Shown: positions 11,236 through 23,451, counted from the first letter of the stretch. The stretch is DNA of 64,000 nt from Spongospora subterranea f. sp. subterranea (GCA_049724395.1 JAUGWO010000107.1:124001-188000); one strand, 5' to 3'. The notes: generated from the letters alone by a model not told the origin. Numbers and translations: made by a program.

Positions 11236-11478
11236 GGGAATTGACACTATTATCGCCATATCAAATACACTCTATTCATCCCTTGTTCATTATCCCATCG
11301 AATGAGGGCGTGATCAATTACCCTAATAAGACCCATCATTTCATGATCCGCTCTCTATATTGAGGGGAAATAACGCGATAACAATCAGAGGATGTTGTGA
11401 CAGATATCGGGTGAGATATTATTATGGGATGGTGATCCCATCTCCTCGACCACAATATATCTGTCTTTAGAGATAGAG

Positions 11479-13114
11479 ATGGGGGATGATGGTCGGTCAA
11501 TCCCCGATCCATTAAGTCTATCGTCAATCCCTCGTCCATCAATCCCTAAAGGATCTCTCCGTTATGGATGTGCTCCCGATCTACAGATCGCCATATCCAA
11601 TGGTGATTCAGATTATCATCATCTCCTTCAAACGTTCATGTCCACAAATACCTATCGTGAATTACGACACCACTTCCAACGTCACCGATCATTACCCAAA
11701 TGGAATGGTGTCTGTATTCGCCCTAAACTCCATATCAGATCGCAACAGATTCCTGTTAAACCCCATCTATTATCCTCATATCAACATCACTTATCAAAGT
11801 TAATGCCCAATCATATCCCGCTCATTTCACCGCTTTCATGTTGAATAGACCTTTGATGAATTGATTTCCCAATAATCTTCTTCACTATATTGTCTTTCTC
11901 GTTTTCAATAATCTGAATAACTGTTTGCTGATTGGGTTTAGATATGATGGTGAAATGAGGCGGTTGGCGGAACAGAATAATGAACGGCTAAAATCATTAC
12001 GGGATGGAATTCGTGTCGAGCACGAGCGTCGGCGAATGGATAATCAAGTTCGGAAGATGGTGTCTCATCAGGATTCTCGTTGGGATCACTCGCCCGAACT
12101 GTTGCGTCGCCATCTGAGTCAGTTGACCATCCCAATAAAGGATCGGTTGACGAGATTAGGGCCAATGAAATCAACGGATTGGAATAACTTATGGGAGATA
12201 CCCAGGGAGAGGTCAAGAGCAGATTGGCCATTTCCGGTTCACCACAATTTTCACCTTCGTCGTTTATCTGTTGTACTGTTCATATTCACTATTCAATTGA
12301 CCAACGTCGTCTGGTTGTCGGAATAGATTACGAGGGCGGGTTCATCCTAAAGGGAATCGGTCGGCGATAGCGTCCATTGACGAACGCGTTCAACAGGAAT
12401 ATATTGGCGTCTTCTGGGATTTGATTGTAAAACGCAGGCGAAAGGACGATATTCGATCAGATTGGGTGGCGAAACATGGTCATGGAACACGGTCGGCCAA
12501 ACCCACCGCAAATACCAAACAATCACTGAAAAGATCAGCGACATTGGATAAGATGGCGAAACCGATAACAATAAGAGATCATCCTGAACTAATTGGCTAT
12601 GATCATAGTGATTATTCCGGATTACTTTTCGATAATGATCTATTCCCAGATGGTCCGGTCCTCACAACAGCAAACGATTCGGGTTTCCGTCGTTCAATAT
12701 CGGTTGCTGTTCGCTTGTTTTCAATCTGATTAATCTGATTTCCCAGGGTTTCATGATATATTGTTGTTATCGTATTCCAGATTTTGATGATCGCCATTAA
12801 CTTGTGGAGTTTCCAGGGAATGGCCCATTTACAATGCGATCGCGTGTCGACATTGATGATATCATGTCGTGGCGAGCGATACACGAGATTACCAGAACAG
12901 GGTCAGAGCCCATCAACAATCCATGACGCCGGCACAACGGGCCCTGAATAAATCACGATCAGCACCGGCATTGGATTCAGTACGCGCCTGGAACCGGGAC
13001 CTGAATGAATTTGAAGAGCGTCTGTTCAAGACCAATTCAATACGAGTTTATGATGATCCAATATCGGATAAAAGGCCAACATCTAAAAGGAGACAGGCTC
13101 ATAACGACCACTGA
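11479..13114 (+). CDS. unrecognised basic multi-exon protein (model uncertain)
   Basis: Several long plus-strand frames follow each other with plausible splice sites: 11479 to about 11840, from about 11942 after a TTTAG acceptor, from about 12330 to 12729, and about 12840-13114. The translated pieces share a composition rich in R, K, H, S and D. One part (about 11942-12200) is helical and charged, starting RYDGEMRRLAEQNNERLKS. Another piece near the end is rich in S, R and K. I recognise no domain. It may be one gene or two; joining these frames is an inference from splice-site phase and shared composition. Confidence 0.35.
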
Positions 13115-13923
13115 TCTGTTAAATATATAACGGGAATTGGTTTAGCGAATTTGATCACATTAAACTTAAATGGCGCCATTGAGAAGTCATCAACTTCAAC
13201 AAATACTTCAACAGAAGATGTAGAAAAGACAACAAACACGACGATGAAGGAATGATTATGATGAGATCTATTTTGGTCTTTACAATTGGGATATCAAATA
13301 GCCGTTCGTCAGTATTTATTTATTCAATAATATAAACCAATAGACCAGGGGTATTCTCGTCAACCACTATGTGCTTTTTTTCATTATGAGAATCGAACTG
13401 CACTGACGTACTTAAGATGACAGGAAACCACATAAACCGTAAAAGAAGGTATTTTGAGAGTAAGCGCTTCAAGATGGCATGGATCAGAATCGGGTTGCTG
13501 CTTATTAGCGGCCCATCACTCAATCACAACCGCGATCTTAAAGGGATCTCTGATTAAAGACGGTGAGGTTCCGCATTGAAGGGTGTCTGATATTGTTAAA
13601 ACGGGTCGAACATGTTGGACAAGGGGGCGCGAGGCCTTAGACGCCAAACCACAAAGATTCAATGGATGTACAGAACCCTGAGGTTAATGAGCAAACAGAT
13701 TGATTGATTTTCTTATATTGCGATAAGATCATCTATCGATTTTCCTTATTTATTCAAAACTCCACAAACCTCTCTCTTTGGTAAATCTATAACAATAATT
13801 AGCTGATGGCACGAGGGTAATGACTAAGCTTTCCCAGGAAACTCCAGCCTGTAAAAATTGATAGCAGGTGACGAGGGAACGCCATTTACGATGAACTGAT
13901 ATTAACAATTAGATCTATATTGA
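13115..13923. other. intergenic, nothing recognised
   Basis: This stretch is AT-rich with only short frames on either strand. No motif or repeat longer than about 20 bp was seen. Confidence 0.4.
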
Positions 13924-14163
13924 TTATTGTTCTGATACATAAGGTGGTGGTGGTGATGATATCAGCAGCCCATTGGGAATACCACAATGGGGACAGAACT
14001 GCCCCGATCTTGATAGCGGTGATTTACACCCTAAACACAATTGGGGAGGGGAATAAACCATTGATATTATCAAACTGAGCGATAACAGGAGAAAGACAAG
14101 AAACCCTGATATTGAAATGCCGATGATGATCAATCCAGCGCCAAAATTAGCATAAGAATGCAT
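13924..14163 (-). CDS. small membrane protein with C-terminal zinc ribbon
   Basis: A single open frame of 79 residues starts at an ATG. Residues about 8-36 are strongly hydrophobic and form one membrane segment. They are followed by a compact four-cysteine ribbon of the form C-x2-C-x11-C-x2-C (LCLGCKSPLSRSGQFCPHCG), then a proline-rich tail. Zinc-ribbon-plus-membrane-segment proteins of this size are common but varied, so no function is proposed. The paired CxxC knuckles make chance unlikely. Confidence 0.55.
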   Translation of the reverse strand: MHSYANFGAGLIIIGISISGFLVFLLLSLSLIISMVYSPPQLCLGCKSPLSRSGQFCPHCGIPNGLLISSPPPPYVSEQ

Positions 14164-14293
14164 AATTCGCCTAAACCAATATATGTATCAAAGAATGTGT
14201 AAGGGATTATTGAGTGATATTGTCAATTGGGGAATGATCAAATAACATAATAACTATTGAACTAATTGTACTGTGAGATATGATGTGATGGGT

Positions 14294-14620
14294 TTACAAT
14301 CCAATGATGAATGAGGTTAAAGAGGCAATGAATATAGCAAGTAGGGCCCAAGGGAGGAGCGGAAGATGGCAAGGTGGTGTTGAGATCATTATTTTGAGAT
14401 CAATGGCGATGAGGGTGATGATGGTAAGACACCAGATAGTTGTAATAACAGGAGGAATATCGATATCGGAATAATAATACTCCTTACTTTGATATGCGAT
14501 AATAGGGGGTAATATTACACAGATTAGCAATAATACTGTCGATATCGGCTTTAGATTTGACAAGGTTGTGAGACGAGAGCAATCACGATCATGATGATCG
14601 ATAGGCTGAGCAACAATCAT
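14294..14620 (-). CDS. small multi-pass membrane protein
   Basis: The frame is open for more than 200 codons, but its upstream part reads through the GA-rich minisatellite at 14690-14880 and is low-complexity. The ATG at 14620 gives 108 residues with three hydrophobic segments (about residues 25-44, 54-73 and 88-108). They are separated by short polar loops, one of which reads YQSKEYYYSDIDIPP. I do not recognise the family. It has the same orientation as the zinc-ribbon membrane protein downstream. Confidence 0.45.
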   Translation of the reverse strand: MIVAQPIDHHDRDCSRLTTLSNLKPISTVLLLICVILPPIIAYQSKEYYYSDIDIPPVITTIWCLTIITLIAIDLKIMISTPPCHLPLLPWALLAIFIASLTSFIIGL

Positions 14621-14689
14621 GACAGATGGACGCGACCGATACGTCCTGTGGAACCAGATTACTGAAATGGTGATAATGGGTTGGCAACA

Positions 14690-14880
14690 GGGCAGGCGAG
14701 GGACAGGAGTAGAACAAATGAGAGAGGGACAGGAGTAGGACAAATGAGGAGAGGAGCAGGAGACAGGACAAATTGAGAAGAGGAAGCAGGGACAGGAGTA
14801 GGGCAAATGAGAGAGGGACTGGGACAGGAGTAGGGCAAATGAGGAGAGGAGCAGGGGCAGTATAGGACAGAACAAGGGAA
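14690..14880. repeat. GA-rich minisatellite (GGGACAGGAGTAGG-CAAATGAG units)
   Basis: Irregular units of roughly 25-40 bp share the words GACAGGAGTAGG(A/G)CAAATGAG and GAGAGGAGCAGG, repeated about six times with length variants. The strand is purine-rich throughout. Reading frames across it, which give runs such as CPTPVP, are repeat artefacts. Confidence 0.85.
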
Positions 14881-15787
14881 GGATATGGCAGACACACACA
14901 CTCTCTGGCAGATATCATCGGAAGGGGGGGGATCACGTTGAGTGCACATCAACCGATCCCGTTTCGATCGTGTTCTTTCTCCGTTTGGGTGACACCGCAA
15001 TAACCATTGCAATAATACCTAATCATGATAATGATCCGAGCGTAATAATGATAATGGACTAATTGTGGAGCGTTTGGCTGCCGCTATCATTTCTCGCGGA
15101 TGGAAAATACTACATAGTGTAATTGGTCGGTGGAACCATGGGCGGTGGGCGAATTTTGTCCTTAAAATGACGAGAACAAATGCTTAGCGTATTAACGATA
15201 TGTTCCGAATGACACTTTCCTATTTCAGACTGTAGTCAAATATGGTCCTTAAGACTGCAATTGTGTTCAATAGCCGTAACATTCAGGAACAATTCCAGCA
15301 TTGCGCCTAAACCGCATCCAGGTTCATTGAGCGACTTTTTGGCATTGTAAAAAGCGTCTTCTGGAACTTTGCATACTGTAGGGAACAGAATAACTACAGA
15401 TAAATAACCACACAACTTTGATATCTACAGTACGTACTTGAAAAAGTCGATAGTTTGAGTGCTCATAAGTCAGTCAATAATTCGAATTTAAATTTTCTAG
15501 TTCAATCAATCCTTTCAAAATTTCAAATGCAATCGATTAATTCAGTTATAATCCGAGTAAGGAGTATCAGATAGGAGTACTCCGTAGCCTATAGTGGCAA
15601 AGTTGGAGAGTTAAAGGCGTCGGGTACTGTACACACGGGGACCTGAATATAGGCCCGCACTGGCACACAGTCATAATTGGGTACACCTAGTGTAGAGCAC
15701 AAGCCATCGATTAATCGTTGTGTTTTAGAAGCGGAACTTTTTTACACGACGATCTGTTTGGCGTTGACGAGGGGTCGGAGGAGACCG

Positions 15788-15969
15788 ATCCGTGGACCGA
15801 CATTCTCCATGTCGTATGGACGGTCGCAAGACTCGAGTTGTCTAGGAAGCCGTGTTCAACGCTATCTATTGTGTCAATGCAGCAATGTTGGATAGCGTTG
15901 AACACGGCTTCCTAGACAAGTCGAGTCTTGCGACCGTCAATACGACATGAAGAATGTCGGTCCACGGAT
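15788..15969. repeat. near-perfect long inverted repeat (79-bp arms, 24-bp loop)
   Basis: The arm at 15788-15866 is the reverse complement of 15891-15969 with three mismatches by eye. The spacer is only 24 bp (15867-15890). Transcribed RNA would fold into a long hairpin; as DNA it could extrude as a cruciform. There are no coding features inside. Confidence 0.95.
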
Positions 15970-15975
15970 ATATAA

Positions 15976-16462
15976 GTCAACTACTTTCCATATTTATAAT
16001 TCAATCCAAGGAAGTATTAATCAAAAACCAATAAGTCATGAGCATGACTGATGGGTCTTTGGTCCACATCACGTAATGCTGAACCTAATCAAAAGCTGGA
16101 AAGCAACCTTGATAAAGAGGATGACCAACAAATGAATCTCTCTTGGCTGCGTCTGTTAACCATCAGTCATGCCATTGATATATTGGGTTTTGAATAATAC
16201 ATCTATGAATTGAATTATGAATGTGGAAAGTAGTTGACATATATTTGAAAAAAATAGTTTGTGAACTGTTCTTCGCGATCGATAGATATATTGTTGAGGA
16301 CGTCCAATATGTCATGTTCATGACTGATCGTTGACAGACGTAGCCAAGAGAAATATCCCACTCCTGGAATATGATATGTACTCGATGAGATCCAGTTGTT
16401 GGTCATTTTCTTTATCAAGGTTGCTTTACAGCTTCTTGAATAGGTTCAGTAATACGCAATGA
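15976..16462. repeat. nested imperfect inverted repeats
   Basis: At least three arm pairs overlap. 15976-16004 faces 16209-16238 (TCAACTACTTTCCATATTTA against its complement). About 16024-16054 faces 16160-16193 (CATGACTGATGG/CCATCAGTCATG). About 16073-16150 faces about 16327-16462, sharing GCAACCTTGATAAAGA and GGCT(G/A)CGTCTG in inverse with an insertion in the right arm. The arms are more decayed than those of the perfect hairpin next to them. Confidence 0.8.
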
Positions 16463-16791
16463 GGACCGATGAAGACTTCATCATTATACTTTTTTCGAGG
16501 TTTCTTTTTGAGATCGTTGGGGTCGCCCTTCAACACAGACAACCTTTTGTCTGACTACGTTGTTCACCGCATCGAGAATCAGTAATCCCGCATTCCCCAT
16601 CGTCGATGTCTCTCGCTGCAAAATGTCAATGATTCAAGCGTTAAGTGACTTTCAAGGTCGACGCTATCACAGCAGGAGCGTGGTTGGATGGCGCGCTTGT
16701 ACCAAAATCGCATTCATGTTGAAAACTCACAAAACCCTCTCTCAGCTTCATCTCGCAACCTGTGTATGAAAACATCAAAGTTTGGATGAGC

Positions 16792-16986
16792 AAATAATTG
16801 TTAAATCTGTTGTTGTAAGATTCTAAGGGATATTCGAACGAATACAGTTCCGGCAGTACACTGATGGTGGGCAGCATGTACAGGGTAAACCCCTTGTTCT
16901 TATCATGTTAGAAGTAGCAGTTTCAAAGGCCGATCCCGTTCGAATAATCCCTTAGAATCTTACAACAACAGGTTTAACAATTATTT
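16792..16986. repeat. inverted repeat, 49-50 bp arms
   Basis: 16792-16840 and 16937-16986 are reverse complements with one mismatch and one single-base gap. The shared core is GTTGTTGTAAGATTCTAAGG. The spacer is about 96 bp. This is the third fold-back structure within 1.2 kb. Confidence 0.92.
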
Positions 16987-17252
16987 CCCGCTCTCCTCGA
17001 CTGATTTGTCGGCTAATGTTCCAGTCGTTGGACACAGTGGAAAAGGTATTCGAGGAGACATGCATCGAATTCTCATATAATGCTCTCATGCAACATGTTT
17101 CGTCGGACACTTCTGGCGGCCTATCCCGGAAACGGAACATCCGATGAATTCCCAGGGATTCGGCACACTGAAGAACGCACCGGCGGACTCCGTGGCGCAT
17201 GATTGTCGGACTTCGATGCTGTATAGAAACCGCTTTGTTTGAATCTACAGAG

Positions 17253-18587
17253 ATGACAGCCGATGAAAGTTCCTGCTGTACGGTGCGGTTCGAGACCCAA
17301 TTGCCCGAGAAAGTACCAGACCAGAACCTCTCGATTCCTGACACGATATCCGTAACTGGACTGAGCGAACTCGTCAATCATCTGCTCGATCAAGGTTAGA
17401 CTGACCAACATATAGTATGGCGATTGTATGAATAATGATGGAATAGTTGATTCCGCCGTCGACTATGATTTTCTGATTGACGGGCGGTTTCTGCGGTCAT
17501 CGTTAAAAGAATATGCAGGAGAGCGGGAAATATCGTTAGAAAACGTCATAACATTGGAATATGTTATTGCTTTTCCAGAACCATCACCACCGAAAAACAT
17601 CCCTCACCCGGATTGGATATCCTGTGTTGACACCGATATACCTAACATGATTCTCACCGGATCATACGATAACGTAATTCGTGTTTGGAATCCAAAATTG
17701 CCAGCGACTCCATTACATGAAGGACATGGCCACAAAGGACCTGTTAAAGCTATTGCCGTTATACCGACCACAGACGGCTACAAACAGGACTCATTTCAAT
17801 TTATTTCTGGGTCGAAGGATCACACGATCCGGGTTTGGAGTATGTCGATCAGACAGGCCTGACTGCTGTTGCAACAGGGTCGCAACACACTGATTCAGTA
17901 GATTGCGTCGCAGCTCATCCATGCTCTTCGACACGACTTGCATCTGGATCATGGGATCGTACAATTCGGCTCTGGTCGAATAACGTGGACACAGCAGCTC
18001 CAGTCACTAAAAGGAGCAAGATAAAATCTGGTAAAAAATCAACTACTGCCACAGGTAGGACACTAGAGCAGATTCACTGCATCTCCAATCAGCATACCCA
18101 AGCGATCACCGGTCTGTGTTGGCCGCACCAGAACGCTCTGTACTCGGCATCCTGGGATCGAACAATACGTCATTGGGACGTAGCTCAAGCCAAAGCAGTC
18201 CATACCTGGAATGCGCCGGATGCTATTTCATGTCTGTCTTTCAACTTGGCTGCTAATTTGTTCGCTGCAGGACATGTTGACCGCAGTGTCCGGTTATATG
18301 ATCCGAGAACGAATGATGCTGCCATTGTGCATTCAACTTTGAAGGGGCATCAAGCGTGGGTTTCTGCCATTGCATGGCAGCCAAGCAATCAGCATCGCCT
18401 GGTTTCTTGTTCGCACGACAGGACGCTTAAAGTTTGGGACATCAGAAGTAGCATCTGCCTGCATACGCTAAAAGCTGAACAAGATGGCCACGGGAAGACA
18501 TTCGCCATTGGCTGGGCTTTCGATGAAACCATTGTCTGTGGCGGAACAGACGGAATACTTCGCCTGCACACAGCTAAAAAACAATAA
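17253..18587 (+). CDS. YTM1: ribosome biogenesis protein YTM1/WDR12
   Basis: YTM1 is the subunit of the PeBoW (NOP7-ERB1-YTM1) complex that is removed by the Rea1/Midasin ATPase during 60S maturation. The N-terminal NLE domain that binds Rea1 is visible: VRFETQLPEKVPDQNLSIP, then GLSELVNHLLDQ, and after a 52-nt intron (17395-17446) VDYDFLIDGRFLRSSL. A linker with PHPDWISCVD leads into WD40 repeats marked by SGSKDHTIRVW, SGSWDRTIRLW, SASWDRTIRHWD, AAGHVDRSVRLYD, CSHDRTLKVWD and a final GGTDGILRLH. The ATG at 17253 was chosen because it starts just before the NLE domain. Between RVW and EYVDQTGL (near 17838) the frame slips by one base without room for an intron. All other sequence is intact, so an assembly error is likely. 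Confidence 0.95.
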
Positions 18588-18701
18588 ATATTACGGTTCC
18601 CTGGATTATTCACTCGCAAATGTGAATGAGGTCTTGCTCATATTCGCTTGTTCCTGCAGAAAGGCGATGATGCAAACCCTACAGCGAATAATCTGTTTAA
18701 A

Positions 18702-21470
18702 TTATTTACCCATCGCTGACTGCACAATAATACCTGTAACTGCGGTTCCTTCGCTTCGATCAGTAGTTACAACCGTTCGAGAGGGATGATCGCGATGGGT
18801 TGGTGATCCAGAATCTCTTCGAAGTTCAAAATCGACAAAATTCGTCTCAGTAATTACATTCAGTAAATCTGGAGACGCCAGGACACGTTCTAATGCAGAC
18901 GTGTAGTCATCCCGTTCAAAAATAAGCGAGTCTTTAGAGTGGATGAGAGCCTGGAAAAACAGGGCTTGAGTGACCCAAGGCGCGGGAGGAGCCGACCGAT
19001 CCAGTATGATTGGAGATAAGATATCAATATATGGAAGAATGGCGTCTGCAAACTCATGATTACTATGATTGGAATTGTTGATCCTGGCCTCCCATAACTG
19101 CTGAGACAATAACAACAATAATGATTGCTCTGACACATCCTCAATTCTAGAGAGTTCCGACATCAAAATATGGATAAACTCCAACTCGTCCTGGTCAGTA
19201 GCAGCTTCAAGACGCTTAACAGCGGCACCACACGTATCGCCATCTGCCTCTAGAAGCATTGCTGCTCCTTTCCTTAGGGGAGGATTGCCATCCATGCATA
19301 TCTCGATCAATTTTTGGCCGTTGAACAAAGATTTGCACGCTTTTAACTGGGCCGAGAGTGAATTGGGGTCGTACCCGGCAGGCGCGACACCAGGAAAATC
19401 AAAAAGTCGAATGGCACATAAAATTAACACGTCTTTCAAGGGAGCAGTTGCAAAGTTCAACGGGATTTTTTCTAGCAAGCTGGCTAGGTCACTCGGAGCC
19501 AGCAAGAATGGCAGTAGTGTTAGCTTTTCCCAAAGTATATCAGGAACATTCATGAGATCGTGCAAAAGAATCTTGAGCTGATCTTGTGGAAACAACGCCA
19601 AGAAGATATCGGGGTTTGCAAGAAGAGCACAGCGATGTTCATTGTTGATGAAAAAATCAAGCTCTTCCTGACTTAGACGTCTGATTGTTTTTTGAGAGCG
19701 AGCAGTCAGGTATTCATGCATAAATCCATGCTCATTACAGTACTTGAGAACAACATTTACTCCAGCATTGGCAATCAATACATCTAGTCCTCGTCGCCGA
19801 TTGAGGTATTTAGAACGGGCAGCGAAGTTGAAGAGCCGCGAGTCATCAGACGAGACGCCAGTAATATACAAACGAACTAAACAGAAAAATTGGCAATATG
19901 AGAATTCAGAACGGTGATGATCATCAAGATCAGGTTCTCTAGCTTCCAGAATGTCATCAACAACTTGGACGATATCGCAGATTTTTGCAGCATCCATGCA
20001 CCGTCGACTAAGCTTGTGGAGTGGGATATTGCTTCGCCAATAGAAAGTGAACGCAATTGCAAAATTTTTTTCAACGTTCCAGGCACGATCTCCTGCAAAC
20101 TCGAAGAAATCTGGGACGGGAATTGCGAGGGATAATGCCAGAAGGGAAACTTGCGAGATGCTTGGCAGAGTATCATCAGAAGCTGAACCAGAAAAAGCAG
20201 TAACAACACTTTCAACAACATCAGTAACCCCCATTGCCCGAAAGAGTCTCCATACAGCGGTACTAGTCCAAAATACGAGACTAGGATCATTTCCAGCATA
20301 CTTCCCTGTTTTGGCCCCAGAAATTTGACACATTCTGCAATCGGTTGGCAGAAAGATTGTCTGCATAATTGATAGATTGATATCAAATGGCTCATCCATG
20401 TTGTGTGGCACAAAATCAACATCAGATAAAATTAAAGATACGATATCAACCTGACCGATGCTAAGTCACAAATTAAGTATGTGGACGTAACGTTCTACCT
20501 TCGAAGGTGATATACACATAATGTAGTTGTCAAAAAGAAAGTAGAAGTCACAAGCTGGAACAATATGAGAAGACAAAGGCGGCCCCTTCAACGACGAATC
20601 AAAAAGATCTATCGTCAATCGTGATGGTGTATATACAGAAAATAGAGGTGCCTACATGGTAGTTGCAGAATTAAACAAATATACGTTGATGTCTTAGTAA
20701 TTACCTTTCCTGGCACTCGATGGTATATAACTCGAACTCCCCCACTGAACTTATTTAGCTTCATGAGGCACATTCGGTCCATGTCAAGCCAAAAGTAAGC
20801 CCCTGTTACGTCACAAAGCAAAATTCGGGGCTGGGCAGTATCATCGACAACTTGTATTTGATCTATTACTATCTGAGAACGCCTCGGTTAAAAGCGCTTG
20901 AAAAACTCATACATTTAGTATAGTTACATCTAGAGAGAGAAGGTTTTGTTTTTGTGTCACAAGGTTGATGAATACTGGGCCAAATTTGGAAACCATCAAG
21001 ATATGATCGGCTCCAGTTGAATCGCACCACCACGTGCACAACTCAGAGAATACATCTTCTCTGACAAAAATCTCCTCGAATTCCGGTGGGCCTCGAAGAG
21101 CTTGGGCAATGTTTAGAATGCGGATACAGCTATCGTCAGGGCACACAAATGCAATTCGCGCACCAGAAGCCGAATAACACAAGGCGTGACATGGTACGGG
21201 TAAAGTAAACGATTTTACCAACGGTCGGCAACGATCAGCTTGGTAATTGAGCCAAATAAACCTTCCACATCCTACGAAGATGATATGCGCACCATCGACT
21301 TCATGGCATGCGACGATGCACGGCCCATTATCAGTCGAAGAAAATAGAGGGGACAACTCGAAAAGTCCAATGCCCGTTGATTCGATTGAGTCTTTAAACG
21401 CCGTTGTAGTCTTTGCCGTCTCAATCATGTCCTCCTGCTCAGTTTCATCCAGGAGATCTAGTCTCACCAT
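18702..21470 (-). CDS. large beta-propeller plus alpha-solenoid protein, unidentified
   Basis: An N-terminal exon (from 21470) is joined by phase-correct splice sites (GAT/gtaact...ctcag/ATAGTA, about 20924-20865) to exons near 20850-20710 and 20645-20520, and then to a long exon ending at 18702. The first part is beta-rich, with repeated motifs such as GAHIIFVGCGRFIWLN and GARIAFVCPDDSCIRILN, typical of propeller blades. The last 560 or so residues are all-helical, e.g. SQEELDFFINNEHRCALL and LASLLEKIPLNFATAPLKDV. This propeller-solenoid build is found in coat, tethering, nucleoporin and kinetochore proteins. I could not place it in any of these families. The join between exons is inferred; the long C-terminal exon is firm. 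Confidence 0.6.
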
Positions 21471-22626
21471 TCAGTTTCAAAATGAATCCACTCCAGCACG
21501 ACTCATTTACATTCAATTTGGTTCCACTATCTCCTGTCACGTGTCATATCAGATACAGGGCACAGGGCAGACAATATCAGTGATCACTGCTCATCCCTAG
21601 TGAGTTTGCTAAGCAAGCCGGGCAGGCAAACCTCGGCCCCGGCCGGCTTGGGGTGGGACAGAGGGTAACTTAAAGGACGTACGGATGGGGTGTAACTTAA
21701 AGGGCAATTCGGATCGGGTTGAGGGGTAACAGGTGAGCCAACGAAATCAAGGGTAGCGTAAAGGCAAATGTCCAGGGTACCGGTCAACACAAATATCTCA
21801 ATTTGACATGATTTAGGTTTGTGATGTTTTTTAACCGATGAGATATATGGTACAGAAGAGGGTAAATTGGGGAAGCTTTAGAGATGACAGGGCAACGGGG
21901 GCGGGGGCCTATGGTAGACGGTAAGATAATTGGAAGGTTAGAGAAATGAAACGGCTTAAAGATGGAGTAGCATTTTTCCTTGCCATTCCCTTTCTCGTAC
22001 AGGCCGAGCCTTGTCTGTTGGTGATTACCTGGGTCTGTGCGTCAAATCAACAAGAGGTTTCAAAAAAGCTAAAAGCAACTAATGAAAACTACGCAGGTGC
22101 AAAGCCAACAGAATCAAGGTACAATTGATCAAAACGTATAAAATTTCATAAACATTCAGCGGAAGGACTTGAGTAAAGTAGACGCAGTCGTTCCCCAGTG
22201 TAGAATCCGTACTTTCAAAACCTTGCCAACGGAATAAAAAGGTCGTGATTCGCAAACTATGATAACTCCTGTGTTTAGGTTATCGAAGAAGCCGAATCGT
22301 GGTGCTATGTCTTTCTGTTAGATTAACGGTGTTCTCTTGTCTGTTTGCGGTGGAAATTCAACACAGACAATACACTTGTGTGAACGAAAAAGCGTAGAAA
22401 TATTAGAAAAAAATCAGCTATTGGCAGAGGTTTGGGCGATATCTCATCATTTTGGGCAATCGTAAAAATAATATGTAAAGAGTTTTGCCCAGGAGGCGGT
22501 AAACAAGTTTGTCTGACCGGGGCCGACTACGGCGGTATCCCGTAGGTGGCGGGGCCTGTTATTAGGCAGTCGGATAGCGCCAAACAACTGGCTATCCTAT
22601 CACATCTGGGTTGACGTCGATTGATC
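21471..22626. other. intergenic, short direct repeats only
   Basis: This gap lies between the divergent propeller/solenoid gene and NSE2, so it holds both 5' regions. Between 21,660 and 21,740 the word GGGTAACTTAAAGG and its variants recur. Close to NSE2 a GC-rich block (about 22,500-22,600) includes a GGGGCC...GGGGCC-type stretch. No gene is recognised. Confidence 0.45.
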
Positions 22627-23451
22627 ATGGAGGACCCATCTGCTATATTCGACCAGGTCCACGCCTCAGGGTTTCATTTCGATAGCCGCTCGCTGCAAAC
22701 AGATCTGCAAGCGGCCATGTCGCAGATCAACACTATCAAATTCGATGCAGTTTGCGAGCTGATTGGGAATACAGCAGTTGCGATAGAGTACCATAATTCT
22801 GGCCAAGATGTGTATAGTGGTGATATGAGTGGACAATGGGGCGTTTATCTGATATGATCATTATACAGATATCTGAACTGGAGTCCACATTATCCCAAAT
22901 AACCACCTATCAGCAACGCCTACAGACACATATCCATGCTCTTGCTAAGCTGGATTCAGAGCTGCAGCAGTCGTCATCTGAGCATTTGTGTCAAATTACA
23001 CCTGCTGAATTCAATACTCTGATATCTAAGTTCACTGCTCAAACAGCAGCGATCAAGAGAACCGTTTACGAGGCGGAGACGAAGTCGAAGGTGGATAGGT
23101 TAAGGGAGGAGGTTCATGCGGTTCACAATGACGTTAATCAACCTGAATATGGTGATGATGATGACGATGATGATATGATTGTCGAAAGCGCCATCTCCTA
23201 CTCGAAGTGCCCGGTCACTCAAGGTCCATTAACCAACCCTGTTCGCTCCATATCCTGTGGTCATGTTTATAGGTATATCGCCCATCATCTGCATTCTTTC
23301 ATCTTCTGATCTATCTTCCTTCACAGCACTATCGGCATCAAATTCCTTTTTAGGTAATAGGTCGCAAATCGCCTGTCCTGTATCTGGATGTAATAAACCT
23401 GTTGCAAGAGATGGCCTTCGCCGTCATCGCCAATTTGGATCAACACATTAG
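22627..23451 (+). CDS. NSE2: SUMO E3 ligase NSE2/MMS21 (SMC5/6 complex)
   Basis: This is the SP-RING subunit of the SMC5/6 DNA repair complex, which attaches SUMO to complex members and repair factors. Exon 1 (22627-22809) and exon 2 (from 22869) flank a 59-nt intron. An N-terminal helical half (ISELESTLSQITTYQQRL onward), which in the family docks on the SMC5 coiled coil, is followed by an acidic run of aspartates. The SP-RING then shows SKCPVTQGPLTNPV, SCGHVY and, after a third exon, IACPVSGCNK. The frame across the last intron only closes if one T is removed from the TTTTT at about 23348-23352, giving STIGIKFLLGN before the final Cys pair. The RING signature is convincing; the frame break is probably a homopolymer error. 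Confidence 0.85.

Noticed and set aside
14589-15012. Pro/Leu/Ser-rich minus-strand frames (CPTPVP-type repeats)
   Set aside because: They read the GA-rich minisatellite and differ in every frame; low-complexity artefact.
16952-17411. Minus-strand frames of 141 and 96 codons
   Set aside because: They lie opposite the YTM1 first exon and its upstream region; the plus strand has clear NLE-domain similarity.
22500-22600. GC-rich partially self-complementary block, considered as a tRNA
   Set aside because: No acceptor stem, T-loop GTTCRA or anticodon arm could be laid out.
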